DNA of 64,000 nt from Alphaproteobacteria bacterium (GTDB taxonomy: Bacteria; Pseudomonadota; Alphaproteobacteria; Kiloniellales; DSM-21159). Below are positions 7,903 to 24,254 of the stretch, piece by piece. The notes under the pieces were generated by a model. It ran no database searches and was not told the origin of the DNA. It saw only the letters and a program-made list of their open reading frames with translations. The stretch covers positions 1 through 64,000 of the forward strand of contig JAUILQ010000017.1 of NCBI GenBank assembly GCA_030433005.1. The letters are read 5' to 3'. Position numbers and translations under genes: made by a program. The stretch's first letter is position 1. Every line of letters begins with the position of its first letter.

Positions 7903-9408
7903 TCAGTGCTCGCTGACGGCCGGTCCCTCGACCTCGGGGACGAGATCGCCGAGCCGGAAGCGGCGCATCTTGGCGTAGAGGCTCTGGCGGCTGAGGCCCA
8001 GGATCTGGGCCGCCGAGGCCCGGTTGTCGCCGGTCATGCGCAGCGCGGCCTCGATGCACAGGCGCTCGATGACGTCGGTCGTCTCGCGCACGACCTCCTT
8101 GAGCGGCATGTGGCCGATCAGCTCGGCGACCTGCTCGGGCGAGTTGACCGGAAAGCCGTTGATCCGCTCCTCGGTGGTCTCGGTCCGGGACGCGCGGCGC
8201 ACGATGAAGCCGAACAGGGGCGTCTTGTCCGACGGCACGGAAACGCCGGTGATCTCGACCTGCTCGAGCGAGCCCAGCTCGCCGCGCAGAATGGTCGGGA
8301 AGCGCCGCACCGAGCCGTGCTCGCGCAGGCTGGCCAGCAGCAGGTTGAGATCGACGCTGGCGCGTTCGAACCAGCCGTCCAGGGTTCGCCCCTTGAGCTG
8401 TGCCGCCGAGGCGACCTGGACGAGGTCGAGGAAGGCGACGTTGGCGCTCAGGATCTCGCGCTCGCCGTTGATCACCACGAAGCCTTCGGGCAGGCGCTCG
8501 ATGACATCGAGGAACGCCGAGTTGCCGCGCGTCACCTCGACCGCCGGCTCCTCCGCGCGCGGCGTCACGCGGAGCAGCAGGAAGGCGCTGTCGGCCTGGC
8601 GGAGCAGCGAGACCGAGAGCTCGACGGGCGCGCCGCCCTCGAGCAGCGACGCCTCGATGCGGCTCGCCTTGCCGACCGCCAGGGCCGTCGTCAGCAGGCC
8701 CTTGACGGCGTCGCGGTCGTCCGGGTCGAAGAGGTGCCCGGCGCGCCGGCCGATCAGCTTCGGCAGCGGAATGCCCAGCAGGTTGCTCGCGGCCGGATTG
8801 GCGTCGGCGACCGCCAGCGTCGAGGCGTCGACGATCAGCACCGCCTCCGAGGCGAGCTGGTAGAGCAGCCGGTAGCAGGACTCGGTCTGGCGCAGTCGCG
8901 AGTACTCGCGCTCCATCGCCATCTGGGTGTTGACGAGGCGCTGCTGCAGCTTCGAGACGCCGCGCAGGTCGCTGCCGAAGGCGACGATGCGGTCGTCCTC
9001 GCCGACCCGGACCGCCTGGTAGCGGACCGGCAGGTCGTCGCCGTGCGCCGAGGGGTGGTTGATCTCGCGGCGGCGCGAGGAGCCCTTGTCGTTGGCTTCG
9101 GCGAGGATCTCCTCGACCTTGTTGCGGCTCTCGCGGGTCACCGTCTGGATCCAGGGCTGACCGACCCAGCTCTCGCAGCCGCCGTTGATCAGGTCCGGCT
9201 CGGCCAGCGCCAGATCGAGGATCGTCCCGTTCTGATCCAGGATCAGGGCGATGTCGGCAGCGGCCGCGATCAGGTCGGCGGTCTGCTCCGCCTTGATCGT
9301 GCCGAGACGGCCTGTGGGATCGCTGAAACGCTGGGCCATAGTCGCGTCCGGCACTGCTTCCACCTCGGGCTGCCAGCCCTGCCGCTTGGATCGGAATCTG
9401 CTAGCCAC
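7903..9408 (-). CDS. ppsR: Photosynthesis gene repressor PpsR/CrtJ
   Basis: 501 residues. PpsR is the redox- and light-responsive repressor of bch, crt and puf genes. An N-terminal domain (residues ~30-150) and two PAS domains (~175-285 and ~295-405) precede a Fis-type helix-turn-helix (AAQILGLSRQSLYAKMRRF, ~470-488). C451 in IERLCIEAAL matches the conserved redox-active Cys in the DNA-binding domain (Cys424 in Rhodobacter sphaeroides). No Cys is present between residues 179 and 450, so a disulfide to a mid-protein Cys is not possible here. The GTG start at 9408 has GGAGA eight bases upstream and overlaps the end of ppaA. An internal ATG at 9339 (MAQRFSDPTGRLG) is an alternative and lies where many homologues begin. 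Confidence 0.95.
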   Translation of the reverse strand: MASRFRSKRQGWQPEVEAVPDATMAQRFSDPTGRLGTIKAEQTADLIAAAADIALILDQNGTILDLALAEPDLINGGCESWVGQPWIQTVTRESRNKVEEILAEANDKGSSRRREINHPSAHGDDLPVRYQAVRVGEDDRIVAFGSDLRGVSKLQQRLVNTQMAMEREYSRLRQTESCYRLLYQLASEAVLIVDASTLAVADANPAASNLLGIPLPKLIGRRAGHLFDPDDRDAVKGLLTTALAVGKASRIEASLLEGGAPVELSVSLLRQADSAFLLLRVTPRAEEPAVEVTRGNSAFLDVIERLPEGFVVINGEREILSANVAFLDLVQVASAAQLKGRTLDGWFERASVDLNLLLASLREHGSVRRFPTILRGELGSLEQVEITGVSVPSDKTPLFGFIVRRASRTETTEERINGFPVNSPEQVAELIGHMPLKEVVRETTDVIERLCIEAALRMTGDNRASAAQILGLSRQSLYAKMRRFRLGDLVPEVEGPAVSEH

Positions 9409-10333
9409 GCAGGCTGTCTCCGTTCAGCTCGGCGACGCGGTTCTCGGCTTTCTCGACCGCATCGCAGCCATCGGCCGCCACCGCGTCGGCGCCGATGAAT
9501 CGCATCTGTCCCGATCCCTTCTGAAACGCCTTGCCACCGACGATGATGAAGAGGTCCGGGTTGCACGAAGCCGCCCGCATGGCCCGAATCTGGGCCGCAC
9601 AGTCCGGCAACGCTTCTTCGCAGCTAACAGATAGCCCCGCGATTGTGAACCATTTTCGCTTGAGTACGGCCAGTTGCTCCGCGGCCGTCGCCGTCGAATC
9701 GCCGCGCACGGTCCAGCCGGCGCGCCGGAACAGCTGCTTGACGATGAGCAGCCCGAAGACGTGCTGCTCGCCGGGCATCGGCGCGAGGAAAGCGACCTTC
9801 GCGGCGTCGGCGTCGAGCGGGTCGGTCTCGTCCGAGCTGGTCTCGCGCATGAGCAGGCGCTCCAGCGAGCACAGCCCGACCGTCACGTCGGCGAAGCTGC
9901 AGTCGTCGCGCAGCCACATGTCGCCGAGTTCGCGCGCCGCCGGCGCGAAGAGGTCGAGCAGCAGCGGCTCCGTTGCCACCCCGCGCAGCCGCACCGCCTG
10001 TACGTAGTGCGCCGCGAGCTCGATGTCCTGCTCGATCAGGATTCGCGCGAACTCGAGCACCTCGCGCTCGCTGACGACCACAGGGCCGTCGGGATCCAGG
10101 TCGTCGACGAGCCCCGCCGCGCCGCCGGCATGGGCGAGCAGCAGGCGGGGAATGATCTCGCCCTCGATCGTCCCGAGCAGGGCGGACTGCCAGAGCGCAT
10201 CGCGCGGGTCGGAGGCCGAGTCCTCGAGGTCTCCCTCGCCGTCCGGGGGGCCGCGCCTCTCGCCGGAATAGAAATCCTGCCCGCGCCCCCGCGAGGCATC
10301 CGCCTGGAGCCATCGCCCCCTTAAAGCCGCCAT
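9401..10333 (-). CDS. ppaA: Cobalamin-binding antirepressor PpaA/AerR
   Basis: 310 residues. PpaA/AerR binds cobalamin and antagonises PpsR/CrtJ, linking B12, light and oxygen to pigment gene expression. The C-terminal half is a B12-binding Rossmann-type domain: FLAPMPGEQHVFGLLIVKQL carries H191 in an EQHVFG motif resembling the base-off DxHxxG signature, and FIIVGGKAF lies near residue 275. The preceding helical cap contains ELGDMWLRDDCSFADVTVGL. The ATG at 10333 is chosen because GGGAGGA precedes it by five bases; a longer reading frame reaching 10564 starts in non-homologous sequence. It overlaps ppsR by eight bases, so the two regulators are probably co-expressed. Confidence 0.93.
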   Translation of the reverse strand: MAALRGRWLQADASRGRGQDFYSGERRGPPDGEGDLEDSASDPRDALWQSALLGTIEGEIIPRLLLAHAGGAAGLVDDLDPDGPVVVSEREVLEFARILIEQDIELAAHYVQAVRLRGVATEPLLLDLFAPAARELGDMWLRDDCSFADVTVGLCSLERLLMRETSSDETDPLDADAAKVAFLAPMPGEQHVFGLLIVKQLFRRAGWTVRGDSTATAAEQLAVLKRKWFTIAGLSVSCEEALPDCAAQIRAMRAASCNPDLFIIVGGKAFQKGSGQMRFIGADAVAADGCDAVEKAENRVAELNGDSLRG

Positions 10334-10586
10334 AGGGTCCTCCCAACCGCTCGTTCCGGGTCGGTCGCAACCATCTCCTTCTCGGCGGCCCCGGGGGCCG
10401 CGCATGACGCGCTTGCGGCTTATGATCGGCTCTTGTCTGTCGGAAGCACGGCCGTGACGCGGCTCTCCTGTCTCTGTCGGGGCCCCACCGATCCGGCTGG
10501 TGCGCCAGCCTTGTCTTGATCTTAAAACGCTACCGCGAAAGTCCTGGGAACTGAAAGCCCCCAATCGTTGCGTGAATGCGCGGACG

Positions 10587-10614
10587 TGTCAATTTGTTTG
10601 GACGTCCAAAACAT

Positions 10615-10620
<6 letters not shown>
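10587..10620. promoter_or_regulatory. 34-bp dyad between ppaA and bchF
   Basis: The element begins TGTCAA and ends TTGACA, around the perfect 14-bp palindrome TTTGGACGTCCAAA. It lies in the 417-bp divergent spacer between ppaA (minus) and bchF (plus). The two outer hexamers are -35-like for opposite directions. It does not fit TGT-N12-ACA exactly (the inner TGT and ACA are 13 bp apart), so it could be a divergent PpsR site or the target of another regulator. Apart from this dyad and the bchF promoter, I see nothing else clear in the spacer. Confidence 0.6.
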
Positions 10621-12564
<1,944 letters not shown>

Positions 12565-12567
12565 GCC

Positions 12568-14101
12568 GTGCAGCTCACCGTCTGGACATACGAGGGGCCG
12601 CCGCACGTCGGGGCGATGCGCGTCGCCACCGCCATGCAGGGCCTGCGCTACGTGCTGCACGCGCCGCAGGGCGACACCTACGCGGACCTGCTGTTCACCA
12701 TGATCGAGCGCCGCCAGAAGCGCCCGCCGGTGACCTATACGACCTTCCAGGCGCGCGACCTCGGCGGCGACACCGCCGAGCTGATGAAGACGGCGGTCAA
12801 GGAGGCCTTCGAGCGCTTCCGGCCGCAGGCCATGATCGTCGGCGCCTCCTGCACCGGCGAGCTGATCCAGGACGATCCCGGCGGCCTCGCCCGGGCCCTG
12901 GCGCTGCCGGTGCCGGTGATTCCGCTCGAGCTGCCCTCCTACTCCAAGAAGGAGAACTGGGGCGCCGCCGAGACCTTCTACCAGCTGGTCCGCGCCCTGG
13001 CCGGGCCGCAGGCCCCCGCCCCCGGCAGCGTGACGCCGCGCGATCCCTCGCGCCCGGCCGGCGAGCGGCCGAGCTGCAACCTGCTCGGACCGACAGCGCT
13101 CGGCTTCCGCCACCGCGACGACGTCGCGGAGGTCACCCGCCTGCTCGAGCGCTGCGGCGTCGCGGTCAAGGTGGTGGCGCCGCTCGGCGCCACGCCGGCC
13201 GACATCGCCCGGCTCGGCGAGGCCGACTTCAACGTCCCGCTCTATCCCGAGGTTGCGGCGAGCGCGGCGCAGTGGCTGAAGCGCGCCTTCGGCCAGCCGG
13301 CGACGACGACCGTACCGCTCGGCTACGGCGCGACCCGCCGCTTCGTCGAGGAGGTGGCGGCTCTCTGCGGCTTCGACCCCGCGCTGCTGCTCGCCGGCGA
13401 GCCCTCGCGCCTGCCCTGGTACTCGCGCTCGATCGACTCGACCTACCTGACCGGCAAGCGCGTCTTCGTGTTCGGCGACGCGACCCACGCCCTGGCGGTG
13501 GCGCGCGTGGCGCAGGAGGAGATGGCCTTCACCCTGGTCGGCCTCGGCAGCTACTCGCGAGAGGGCGCCCGGGAGGTCCGCCAGGCGGCGCAGGAGGCCG
13601 GCCTCGAGGCGCTGATCACCGACGACTACCTGGCGGTCGAGGCGGCCATCGCGGAGGCCCAGCCGGAGCTGGTGCTCGGCACCCAGATGGAGCGCCACGT
13701 CGCCAAGCGCCTGGGCATTCCCTGCGCGGTCATCTCGGCGCCGGTGCACGTCCAGGACTATCCCGCGCGCTACTCCCCGCTGATGGGCTTCGAGGGCGCC
13801 AACGTGCTGTTCGACACGCTGGTGCACCCGCTGACCATGGGCCTCGAGGAGCACCTGCTCGGCATGTTCCGCGACGACTTCGAGTTCAACGACACGGCCG
13901 GCCCCTCGCACCTGGGTGCCGGCCACACGCCGCCCGCGGAGCGCTCGGCGCCGGAGCAGCCCGGGAGCCTGCCGTGGTCGACCGACGCCGAGGCCGAGCT
14001 GCGCAAGATCCCCTTCTTCGTGCGCGGCAAGGCGCGCCGCAACACCGAACGCTACGCCGCCGAGCAGGGGGTCGCGACGATCACCGTGGAGACGCTCTAC
14101 G

Positions 14102-14127
<26 letters not shown>
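12568..14127 (+). CDS. bchB: Dark-operative protochlorophyllide reductase subunit BchB
   Basis: 519 residues, NifK-like subunit of DPOR. It opens with the family signature [20 protein letters not shown] and contains [18 protein letters not shown] (~91-108), the Cys region contributing to the NB cluster. Asp36 of the sequence [13 protein letters not shown] is the unusual Asp ligand known in Bch[17 protein letters not shown] (~173-188) and the C-terminal domain ending [13 protein letters not shown] are also typical. The GTG start lies three bases after bchN. Its 3' end overlaps bchH by 26 bp. Confidence 0.97.
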
Positions 14128-18695
<4,568 letters not shown>

Positions 18696-18696
<1 letters not shown>

Positions 18697-19409
18697 TGGC
18701 CGACGTCTCCCTCGCTCCCACCAGCTACGAGCAGCGCCGCGGCCAGCTCGAGGACTACTTCGACCGCACCGCGGCGGCGGCCTGGGCGCGCCTGACCTCG
18801 GACGCACCGGTCGGCGGCATCCGCGCGACGGTGCGCGCCGGGCGCGAGCGCATGCGCGGGACGCTGCTCGGCTGGCTGCACGAGGACCTCTCGGGCCGGC
18901 GCATCCTCGACGCCGGCTGCGGCACCGGGGCGACGGCGGTCGCGCTGGCCGCACGCGGCGCCGAGGTCGTCGCGGTCGACCTCTCGCCGACCCTGCTGGG
19001 GCTCGCCGAGGAGCGGCTGCCCGAGGGACTGCGCGGCCGCCTGACCTTCCACGCCGGCGACATGCTCGATCCGGCGCTCGGCCGCTTCGACCACGTCGTC
19101 TGCATGGACTCGCTGATCCACTACGCGACCGACGACAAGCTGCGCGCGCTCGCGGCCCTGGCGGCGCGGACCCGCCGCTCGCTGCTGTTCACCGTGGCAC
19201 CGCAGACGCCGCTGCTCAGCGTCATGCACGCCGTCGGCCGGCTGTTCCCGCGCGGCAACCGCGCGCCGGCGATCGTGCCGGTCGCCGAGGCGCGGCTGCG
19301 CCGGCGCCTCGCCGTCGCGCCCAGGCTCTCGGGCTTCCGCGTGGCGCGCACGCAGCGCATCGACAGCGGCTTCTACCTCTCGCAGGCGATGGAGCTCGTG
19401 CAGCGATGA
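18696..19409 (+). CDS. bchM: Mg-protoporphyrin IX methyltransferase BchM
   Basis: 237 residues, SAM-dependent O-methyltransferase that methylates the C13 propionate of Mg-protoporphyrin IX, making the substrate of the AcsF cyclase. Motif I LDAGCGTGATAVALAARGA (~68-86) and the acidic post-motif VVAVDLSPTLL are clear. YEQRRGQLEDYFDRTAAAAW at the N-terminus is typical of BchM/ChlM. The ATG shares bases with the bchL TGA, and its stop overlaps lhaA, indicating tight translational coupling. Confidence 0.96.
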
Positions 19410-20851
19410 AGCGACTCCACGCCCGCGTCAGCCTCGGATGGACGAAGGTCGCCCCGCGCTTCCTGCCGTTCGCCGACGCCGCGAGCGTGGAGCTCCCCCT
19501 CGGCCGCCTGCTGCGGCTCTCGCTGTTCCAGATCTCGGTCGGCATGGCGGTGACGCTGCTGACCGGCACCCTGAACCGCGTGATGATCGTCGAGCTCGCC
19601 GTGCCGACCTGGCTGGTCGCGGCGATGGTCGCCCTGCCGCTGGCCTTCGCGCCCTTCCGTGCGCTGGTCGGGCACCGCTCGGACACCCATCGCTCGTTCC
19701 TCGGCTGGCGCCGCGTGCCCTACGTCTGGTTCGGCTCGCTGATGCAGTTCGGCGGCCTCGCGATCATGCCCTTCGCGATCCTGCTGCTCTCGACCGGCGG
19801 CGGCCCGCTGTTCGTCGGGTACATCGCGACCGCGCTCGCCTTCCTGCTGATCGGCGCCGGCCTGCACACGACGCAGACCGCGGGACTGGCGCTCGCCACC
19901 GACCTGTCGAGCGAGGACAACCGGCCGCGCGTCGTGGCGCTGCTCTACGTCATGCTGCTGGTCGGCATGGTCGCCAGCTCGCTCGCCTTCGGCCTGCTGC
20001 TGCAGGACTTCGGCCAGACCAAGCTGGTGCAGGTCATCCAGGGCGCGGCGGTGGTGACCATGGTCCTCAACGGCATCGCCCTGTGGAAGCAGGAGGCCCG
20101 CGATCCGTCCCTGACCGCGCCCGAGCGCGAACGCCCCGACTTCCGCACGGCCTGGCGCGGCTTCGTCGGCGGCGGCCGCGCGGGGCGCCTGCTGGTCACG
20201 GTCGGCCTCGGTACCCTCGCCTTCTCGATGCAGGACATCCTGCTCGAGCCCTACGGCGGCGAGATGCTCGGCCTCAGCGTCTCCCAGACGACCATGCTGA
20301 CCGCGCTGCTCGCCGGCGGCACGCTGGCCGGCTTCGCGCTGGCCGCGCGCCAGCTCGGCGCCGGCGCCGAGCCGCACCGCCTGGCGGCGCTCGGCGTGCT
20401 GGTCGGGGTCTTCGCCTTTTCGGCCGTGATCTTCGCCGAGCCGCTCGGCTCGCCGCTGCTGTTCCGCGCCGGCACCGTGCTGATCGGCTTCGGCGGCGGC
20501 CTCTTCGCCGTCTGCACCCTGACCGCGACCATGGCTCTGGCCGACCGCGAGCGCAGCGGCATCGCGCTCGGCGCCTGGGGCGCCGTCCAGGCCACGGCGG
20601 CGGGCCTCGGCATCGCCGTCGGCGGCGGCCTGCGCGACCTGGTCACCGGCCTCGCGGAGGCCGGCTGGCTCGGACCTGCCCTGGACGGGCCGGGGGCCGG
20701 TTACGGCGTGGTCTATCACCTCGAGATCGGGCTGCTGTTCGCGACGCTCGTCGCGATCGGCCCGCTTGTCCGCCACCCGGGGGCGTCAAGGCGCTCCCAC
20801 CAGTCCGCCACGAGCCGGGCCCGCTTCGGGCTGGCCGAGTTCCCCGGCTGA
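19406..20851 (+). CDS. lhaA: Light-harvesting 1 assembly factor LhaA
   Basis: 481 residues, twelve-helix BCH/PucC-family protein. In Rhodobacter, LhaA is needed for LH1 assembly, probably bringing bacteriochlorophyll to the nascent alpha/beta polypeptides. The family N-terminus LFQISVGMAVTLLTGTLNRV, the GWRRVPYVWFGSLMQFGG loop and LATDLSSEDNRPRVVALLYVM are present. Position between bchM and puhA is the standard one. The start overlaps bchM (ATGA). The C-terminal ~25 residues after VRHPGAS are hydrophilic and not conserved. Confidence 0.95.
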   Translation: MKRLHARVSLGWTKVAPRFLPFADAASVELPLGRLLRLSLFQISVGMAVTLLTGTLNRVMIVELAVPTWLVAAMVALPLAFAPFRALVGHRSDTHRSFLGWRRVPYVWFGSLMQFGGLAIMPFAILLLSTGGGPLFVGYIATALAFLLIGAGLHTTQTAGLALATDLSSEDNRPRVVALLYVMLLVGMVASSLAFGLLLQDFGQTKLVQVIQGAAVVTMVLNGIALWKQEARDPSLTAPERERPDFRTAWRGFVGGGRAGRLLVTVGLGTLAFSMQDILLEPYGGEMLGLSVSQTTMLTALLAGGTLAGFALAARQLGAGAEPHRLAALGVLVGVFAFSAVIFAEPLGSPLLFRAGTVLIGFGGGLFAVCTLTATMALADRERSGIALGAWGAVQATAAGLGIAVGGGLRDLVTGLAEAGWLGPALDGPGAGYGVVYHLEIGLLFATLVAIGPLVRHPGASRRSHQSATSRARFGLAEFPG

Positions 20852-20873
20852 CGGACCAACAGGGAGAGGTCTC

Positions 20874-21647
20874 ATGGAAACAGGGGCTGTCACCGCCAAC
20901 ATCGACGTGGCGCAGGTCGTGCTCTACGCCTTCTGGCTGTTCTTCGCCGGGCTGATCTTCTATCTGCGCCGCGAGGACCGGCGCGAGGGCTACCCGCTCG
21001 AGGGCGACGACGGCAAGGTCGAAAGCCCGGGCCTGGTCTGGATCCCGGATCCCAAGACCTTCCGGCTGCCGCACGGCGGCGAGAGCAAGGCGCCCAACGC
21101 CCTGCGCGATTCCAGCCGCGAGCTCAAGGCGCGGCGCCTCGCCGTCTGGCCCGGCGCGCCGAGCGAGCCGACCGGCAACCGCCTGCTCGACGGTGTCGGC
21201 CCCGGCGCCTATGCGCTGCGCGCCGACGAGCCCGACCGGGACCACCACGGCGCGCCGAAGATCGTGCCGCTGAGCAGCCTCGAGGACTTCGTCATCGCCG
21301 GGCCGGACGCCGATCCGCACGGCATGACGGTGGTCGGCGCCGATCGCAAGACGGCCGGCCGGGTCGTCGACCTCTGGGTCGACCGGGCCGAGCAGCTGGT
21401 CCGCTACCTCGAGGTCGAGCTGGAGGGGGCCGACCCGCGCCGGATCCTGCTGCCGATGACCTTCGCCGTGATCGAGCGCCGCACCCGCCGCGTCCAGGTC
21501 GGCGCGCTGCTCGCCGCGCAGTTCGCCGAGGTGCCGGGCACCGCCACGCCGGGCCAGGTGACGATGCTGGAGGAGGAGCGGATCTGCGCCTGCTTCGGCG
21601 CCGGCCTGCTCTACGCCACGCCGGCACGCGCCGAGCCCTGGATCTGA
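20874..21647 (+). CDS. puhA: Photosynthetic reaction centre subunit H
   Basis: 257 residues. The H subunit caps the cytoplasmic side of the RC and tunes quinone and proton chemistry at QB. One N-terminal transmembrane helix (VVLYAFWLFFAGLIFYLRRED, ~14-34) is followed by the soluble PRC-barrel domain: EDFVIAGPDADPHGMTVVGAD, VDLWVDRAEQLVRYLEVEL and RRILLPMTFAVIERR. The C-terminal LLYATPARAEPWI region corresponds to the family end. The ATG has GGGAGAGG seven bases upstream and lies 22 bp after lhaA, the largest gap in this operon. Confidence 0.97.
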   Translation: METGAVTANIDVAQVVLYAFWLFFAGLIFYLRREDRREGYPLEGDDGKVESPGLVWIPDPKTFRLPHGGESKAPNALRDSSRELKARRLAVWPGAPSEPTGNRLLDGVGPGAYALRADEPDRDHHGAPKIVPLSSLEDFVIAGPDADPHGMTVVGADRKTAGRVVDLWVDRAEQLVRYLEVELEGADPRRILLPMTFAVIERRTRRVQVGALLAAQFAEVPGTATPGQVTMLEEERICACFGAGLLYATPARAEPWI

Positions 21648-21658
21648 GGAGAAAGCCC

Positions 21659-22294
21659 GTGAGGGAACACGACTACGAGCCGATCCCGGGCCTGCCCGGC
21701 AGCCTGCCCGAGGGCGAGAGCATCCTCTGGCAGGGCGCCCCGAGCTGGCGCGCGCTGGCGGTCCATGCGCTGCACGTGCGGGCGATCGCCGCCTACTTCC
21801 TGCTGCTCGCGCTCTGGCAGATCGCGGCCGGCCTCTACGACGGCGGGCCGGCGACGGCCGCCGTGGCGGCCGCGGTCTGGCCGCTCGGCCTGGGGGCGGC
21901 GACCGTCGCCCTGCTCGCCGGCTACGCCTGGCTGGTGCAGCGCACGACGCTCTACACGATCACCACCAAGCGGGTCGTGATGCGCTTCGGCGTCGCCCTG
22001 CCGATGGCCGTCAACCTGCCCTTCAAGGCCATCGAGTCGGTGTCCTTCTGCGAGCACCGCGACGGCAGCTGCGACCTCGCGCTGGCGCTGCCGGCGCGCG
22101 GCCGCCTCGCCTACCTGGCGCTGTGGCCGCTGGCCCGTCCCTGGCGCTTCTCGCACCCGGAGCCGATGCTGCGCTGCATCGGCGGCGGGCGCGAGGTCGC
22201 GGTGTTGCTGATCCAGAGCCTGCAGCAGGCCGTCGGCCGCCTCCAGCCCATGGAGGACGAACGCAGGCTCGGCCAGCTGGCCGCTGCCGAGTAG
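21659..22294 (+). CDS. puhB: RC assembly protein PuhB
   Basis: 211 residues. PuhB is a membrane protein with bacterial PH-type domains that helps assemble the RC and LH1. It opens EPIPGLPGSLPEGESILWQG, a strong family pattern, followed by two to three hydrophobic helices (~42-60, 64-95) and a PH-like segment around TLYTITTKRVVMRFGVALP. The GTG start at 21659 is supported by GAGGAGAAAG six bases upstream and by overlap with the expected homology start. The gene lies 11 bp after puhA. Confidence 0.93.
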   Translation: MREHDYEPIPGLPGSLPEGESILWQGAPSWRALAVHALHVRAIAAYFLLLALWQIAAGLYDGGPATAAVAAAVWPLGLGAATVALLAGYAWLVQRTTLYTITTKRVVMRFGVALPMAVNLPFKAIESVSFCEHRDGSCDLALALPARGRLAYLALWPLARPWRFSHPEPMLRCIGGGREVAVLLIQSLQQAVGRLQPMEDERRLGQLAAAE

Positions 22295-22319
22295 CCGAAC
22301 GTCCCCGAGGAGACCCGTG

Positions 22320-22805
22320 ATGAGCCACGCGCATTTCCAGGAACGCTTCCCGCGCTGGGTGCTGCTGACAGCCGCCGCCCTGATCGGCTTCTCGATGCTG
22401 GCGGCCCTGGTCAGCCGCCTCGAGCGGGAGGAGCGCTGGGCGCGCGCCGACGAGCTGCCGGTGGCCAGCAGGGCGCTTCAGTTCTTCGACCGCGACGACG
22501 GCTCGGTGCGGGTCGTCGACGCCGGCAGCGGCACCGAGGTCGCGTTGATCGCCTCGGGCGACGGCGCCTTCATCCGCGCCACCCTGCGCGGCCTGGCGCG
22601 GGCCCGACGACCGAGCGGCGCCGGCGCCGAGACGCCGTTCCGGCTCAGCTACTTCGCCGACGGCCATCTCGTGCTCTGGGATCCGGTAACCCAGCGGGCC
22701 ATCGACTTCGGCGCCTTCGGGCAGACCAACGCGCGCGCCTTCGCCCGGCTGCTCGCCGCCCCTGAGCAAAGCGACCAGCGGGCCGCCGCGGGGGCGCCGT
22801 CGTGA
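22320..22805 (+). CDS. puhC: Photosynthetic complex assembly protein PuhC
   Basis: 161 residues. PuhC is a single-span membrane protein needed for full RC-LH1 levels in Rhodobacter. One transmembrane helix ([20 protein letters not shown], ~13-32) is followed by a periplasmic domain with [19 protein letters not shown] and [16 protein letters not shown], conserved in the family. ATG at 22320 is chosen with GAGGAG eight bases upstream; a GTG immediately before it is possible. Its 3' end overlaps the next gene by 4 bp. Confidence 0.9.
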   Translation: MSHAHFQERFPRWVLLTAAALIGFSMLAALVSRLEREERWARADELPVASRALQFFDRDDGSVRVVDAGSGTEVALIASGDGAFIRATLRGLARARRPSGAGAETPFRLSYFADGHLVLWDPVTQRAIDFGAFGQTNARAFARLLAAPEQSDQRAAAGAPS

Positions 22806-23104
22806 TCGGCCGGCTGCTCTCGGGCGAGCGGTTCGAGCTCGGCTGCACGGTCGAGATCGAGAACAGCTTCGACAGCCTGCACGCCCACGTCGAGCTCGAC
22901 GGCGACGTCGCGATCCACCCGGGCGACGAGGTGCTCGTCCACGGCGCGCCGGTCGCCGTACCCTACGGCGAACGCGTCACCCTCCGCCGGCGCGCCACCG
23001 TGCGCCGCGCCGGCCGCCTGGAACGCCTCTGGCTGCGCTCGACCAGCGACCTCGAGGTCCTCGAGCTCTTCGAGTTCTCCTTCTCGGAAAGGGCAACGTC
23101 ATGA
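22802..23104 (+). CDS. Small protein directly upstream of acsF; candidate BciE cyclase subunit
   Basis: A 100-residue soluble protein with no membrane segment or signal peptide. It is rich in short beta-type stretches ([40 protein letters not shown]) and ends [16 protein letters not shown] start overlapping puhC, and its own stop overlaps the acsF ATG. In alphaproteobacteria the O2-dependent cyclase AcsF needs a small partner, BciE, encoded next to acsF and conserved in these organisms. Size and position make this gene the natural candidate, but I assign it by context, not by a motif I can verify, so no symbol is given. Confidence 0.8.
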   Translation: MIGRLLSGERFELGCTVEIENSFDSLHAHVELDGDVAIHPGDEVLVHGAPVAVPYGERVTLRRRATVRRAGRLERLWLRSTSDLEVLELFEFSFSERATS

Positions 23105-24225
23105 TCAGCCATCCCGCTCCCCCGCGAGACCAAGCGCCGCGCGCGCAGGCCGCAACCGCCGAAGCCATCCTCGACGAGATGGTGGTCAACGAGACGACGG
23201 AGCTGGCCAACGCCTCGACGCTGCTCAGCCCGCGCTTCTACACGACGGACTTCGACGCGCTCGACGCCATGGACGTCGAACCGGTGCGCGCCGAGTGGGA
23301 CGCGCTGATCGGTGAGATGCAGTCCGATCCCAACCGCGGCCACTTCAAGCGCAACGAGGCCTGGGAGATCCCCGATCTCGAGGCCCTGCCCGAGGATCTG
23401 CGCGAGGAGCTGATCGACTTCCTGGTCAGCTCCCTGACCGCCGAGTTCTCCGGCTGCGTGCTCTACAAGGAGATGAAGAAGCGCGGCAGCAACCCGGACA
23501 TCTGCGCGCTGTTCTCCTGCATGTCGCGCGACGAGGCGCGCCACGCCGGCTTCATCAACGACGCGCTGAAGGACTTCGGGATCGGCGTGAATCTCGGCTT
23601 CCTGACCAAGAAGAAGAAGTACACCTACTTCCAGCCGAAGTTCATCTTCTACGCCACCTACCTGTCGGAGAAGATCGGCTATGCGCGCTACATCACCATC
23701 TTCCGGCACCTGCAGCGCCACCCGGAGAACCGCTTCCACCCGATCTTCAAGTGGTTCGAGGAGTGGTGCAACGACGAGTTCCGCCACGGCGAGGCCTTCT
23801 CGCTGCTGATGCGCGCCAACCCCGCGATGCTGCGCGGCCACAACAGGCTGTGGATCCGCTTCTTCCTGCTGGCGGTCTACGCGACGATGTACGTGCGCGA
23901 CCACGGCAGGCCGGCCTTCCACCGCGAGCTCGGCGTCGACATCGACTGGTACGATTTCCAGGTCTTCCGGATCTGCAACGAGATCACCAAGCAGTGCTTC
24001 CCGCTGCTGCTCGACATCGACAACCCGGCCTTCAAGGCCGGCCTGCAGCGCCTGTTCCGGATCAAGCAGGGCATGGACGCGGCGCGGTCCCGCGGCGGCC
24101 TGCGCGGCACAGCCGCCCGGCTCGGCCTGAGCGCGGCCGCGGTCGCTGCCTTCGCCCGGCTCTACCTGCTGCCGGTCCAGAAGAACGAGCTGCCGGCGCT
24201 CAGCCGCCTGCAGCCGGCCTGGTAG
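23101..24225 (+). CDS. acsF: O2-dependent Mg-protoporphyrin IX monomethyl ester cyclase AcsF
   Basis: 374 residues, di-iron oxygenase that forms the isocyclic fifth ring to give divinyl protochlorophyllide. Ferritin-like di-iron ligands are visible: E115 (LTAEFSGC), E145 and H148 (RDEARHAG), and E226 and H229 ([10 protein letters not shown]). The [19 protein letters not shown] and [20 protein letters not shown] segments are typical of the family. A radical-SAM BchE is not in the window, so ring closure encoded here requires oxygen. It overlaps the small upstream gene (ATGA), consistent with co-translation of a two-component cyclase. Confidence 0.97.
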   Translation: MISHPAPPRDQAPRAQAATAEAILDEMVVNETTELANASTLLSPRFYTTDFDALDAMDVEPVRAEWDALIGEMQSDPNRGHFKRNEAWEIPDLEALPEDLREELIDFLVSSLTAEFSGCVLYKEMKKRGSNPDICALFSCMSRDEARHAGFINDALKDFGIGVNLGFLTKKKKYTYFQPKFIFYATYLSEKIGYARYITIFRHLQRHPENRFHPIFKWFEEWCNDEFRHGEAFSLLMRANPAMLRGHNRLWIRFFLLAVYATMYVRDHGRPAFHRELGVDIDWYDFQVFRICNEITKQCFPLLLDIDNPAFKAGLQRLFRIKQGMDAARSRGGLRGTAARLGLSAAAVAAFARLYLLPVQKNELPALSRLQPAW

Positions 24226-24254
24226 GCCGCGTCGAGGGAAAGGAGCCGCGTGCC

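Noticed and set aside
9401-10564. Longer ppaA start at 10564
   Set aside because: The extra 77 residues are Arg/Gly-rich without family similarity, whereas ATG 10333 has a strong ribosome binding site.
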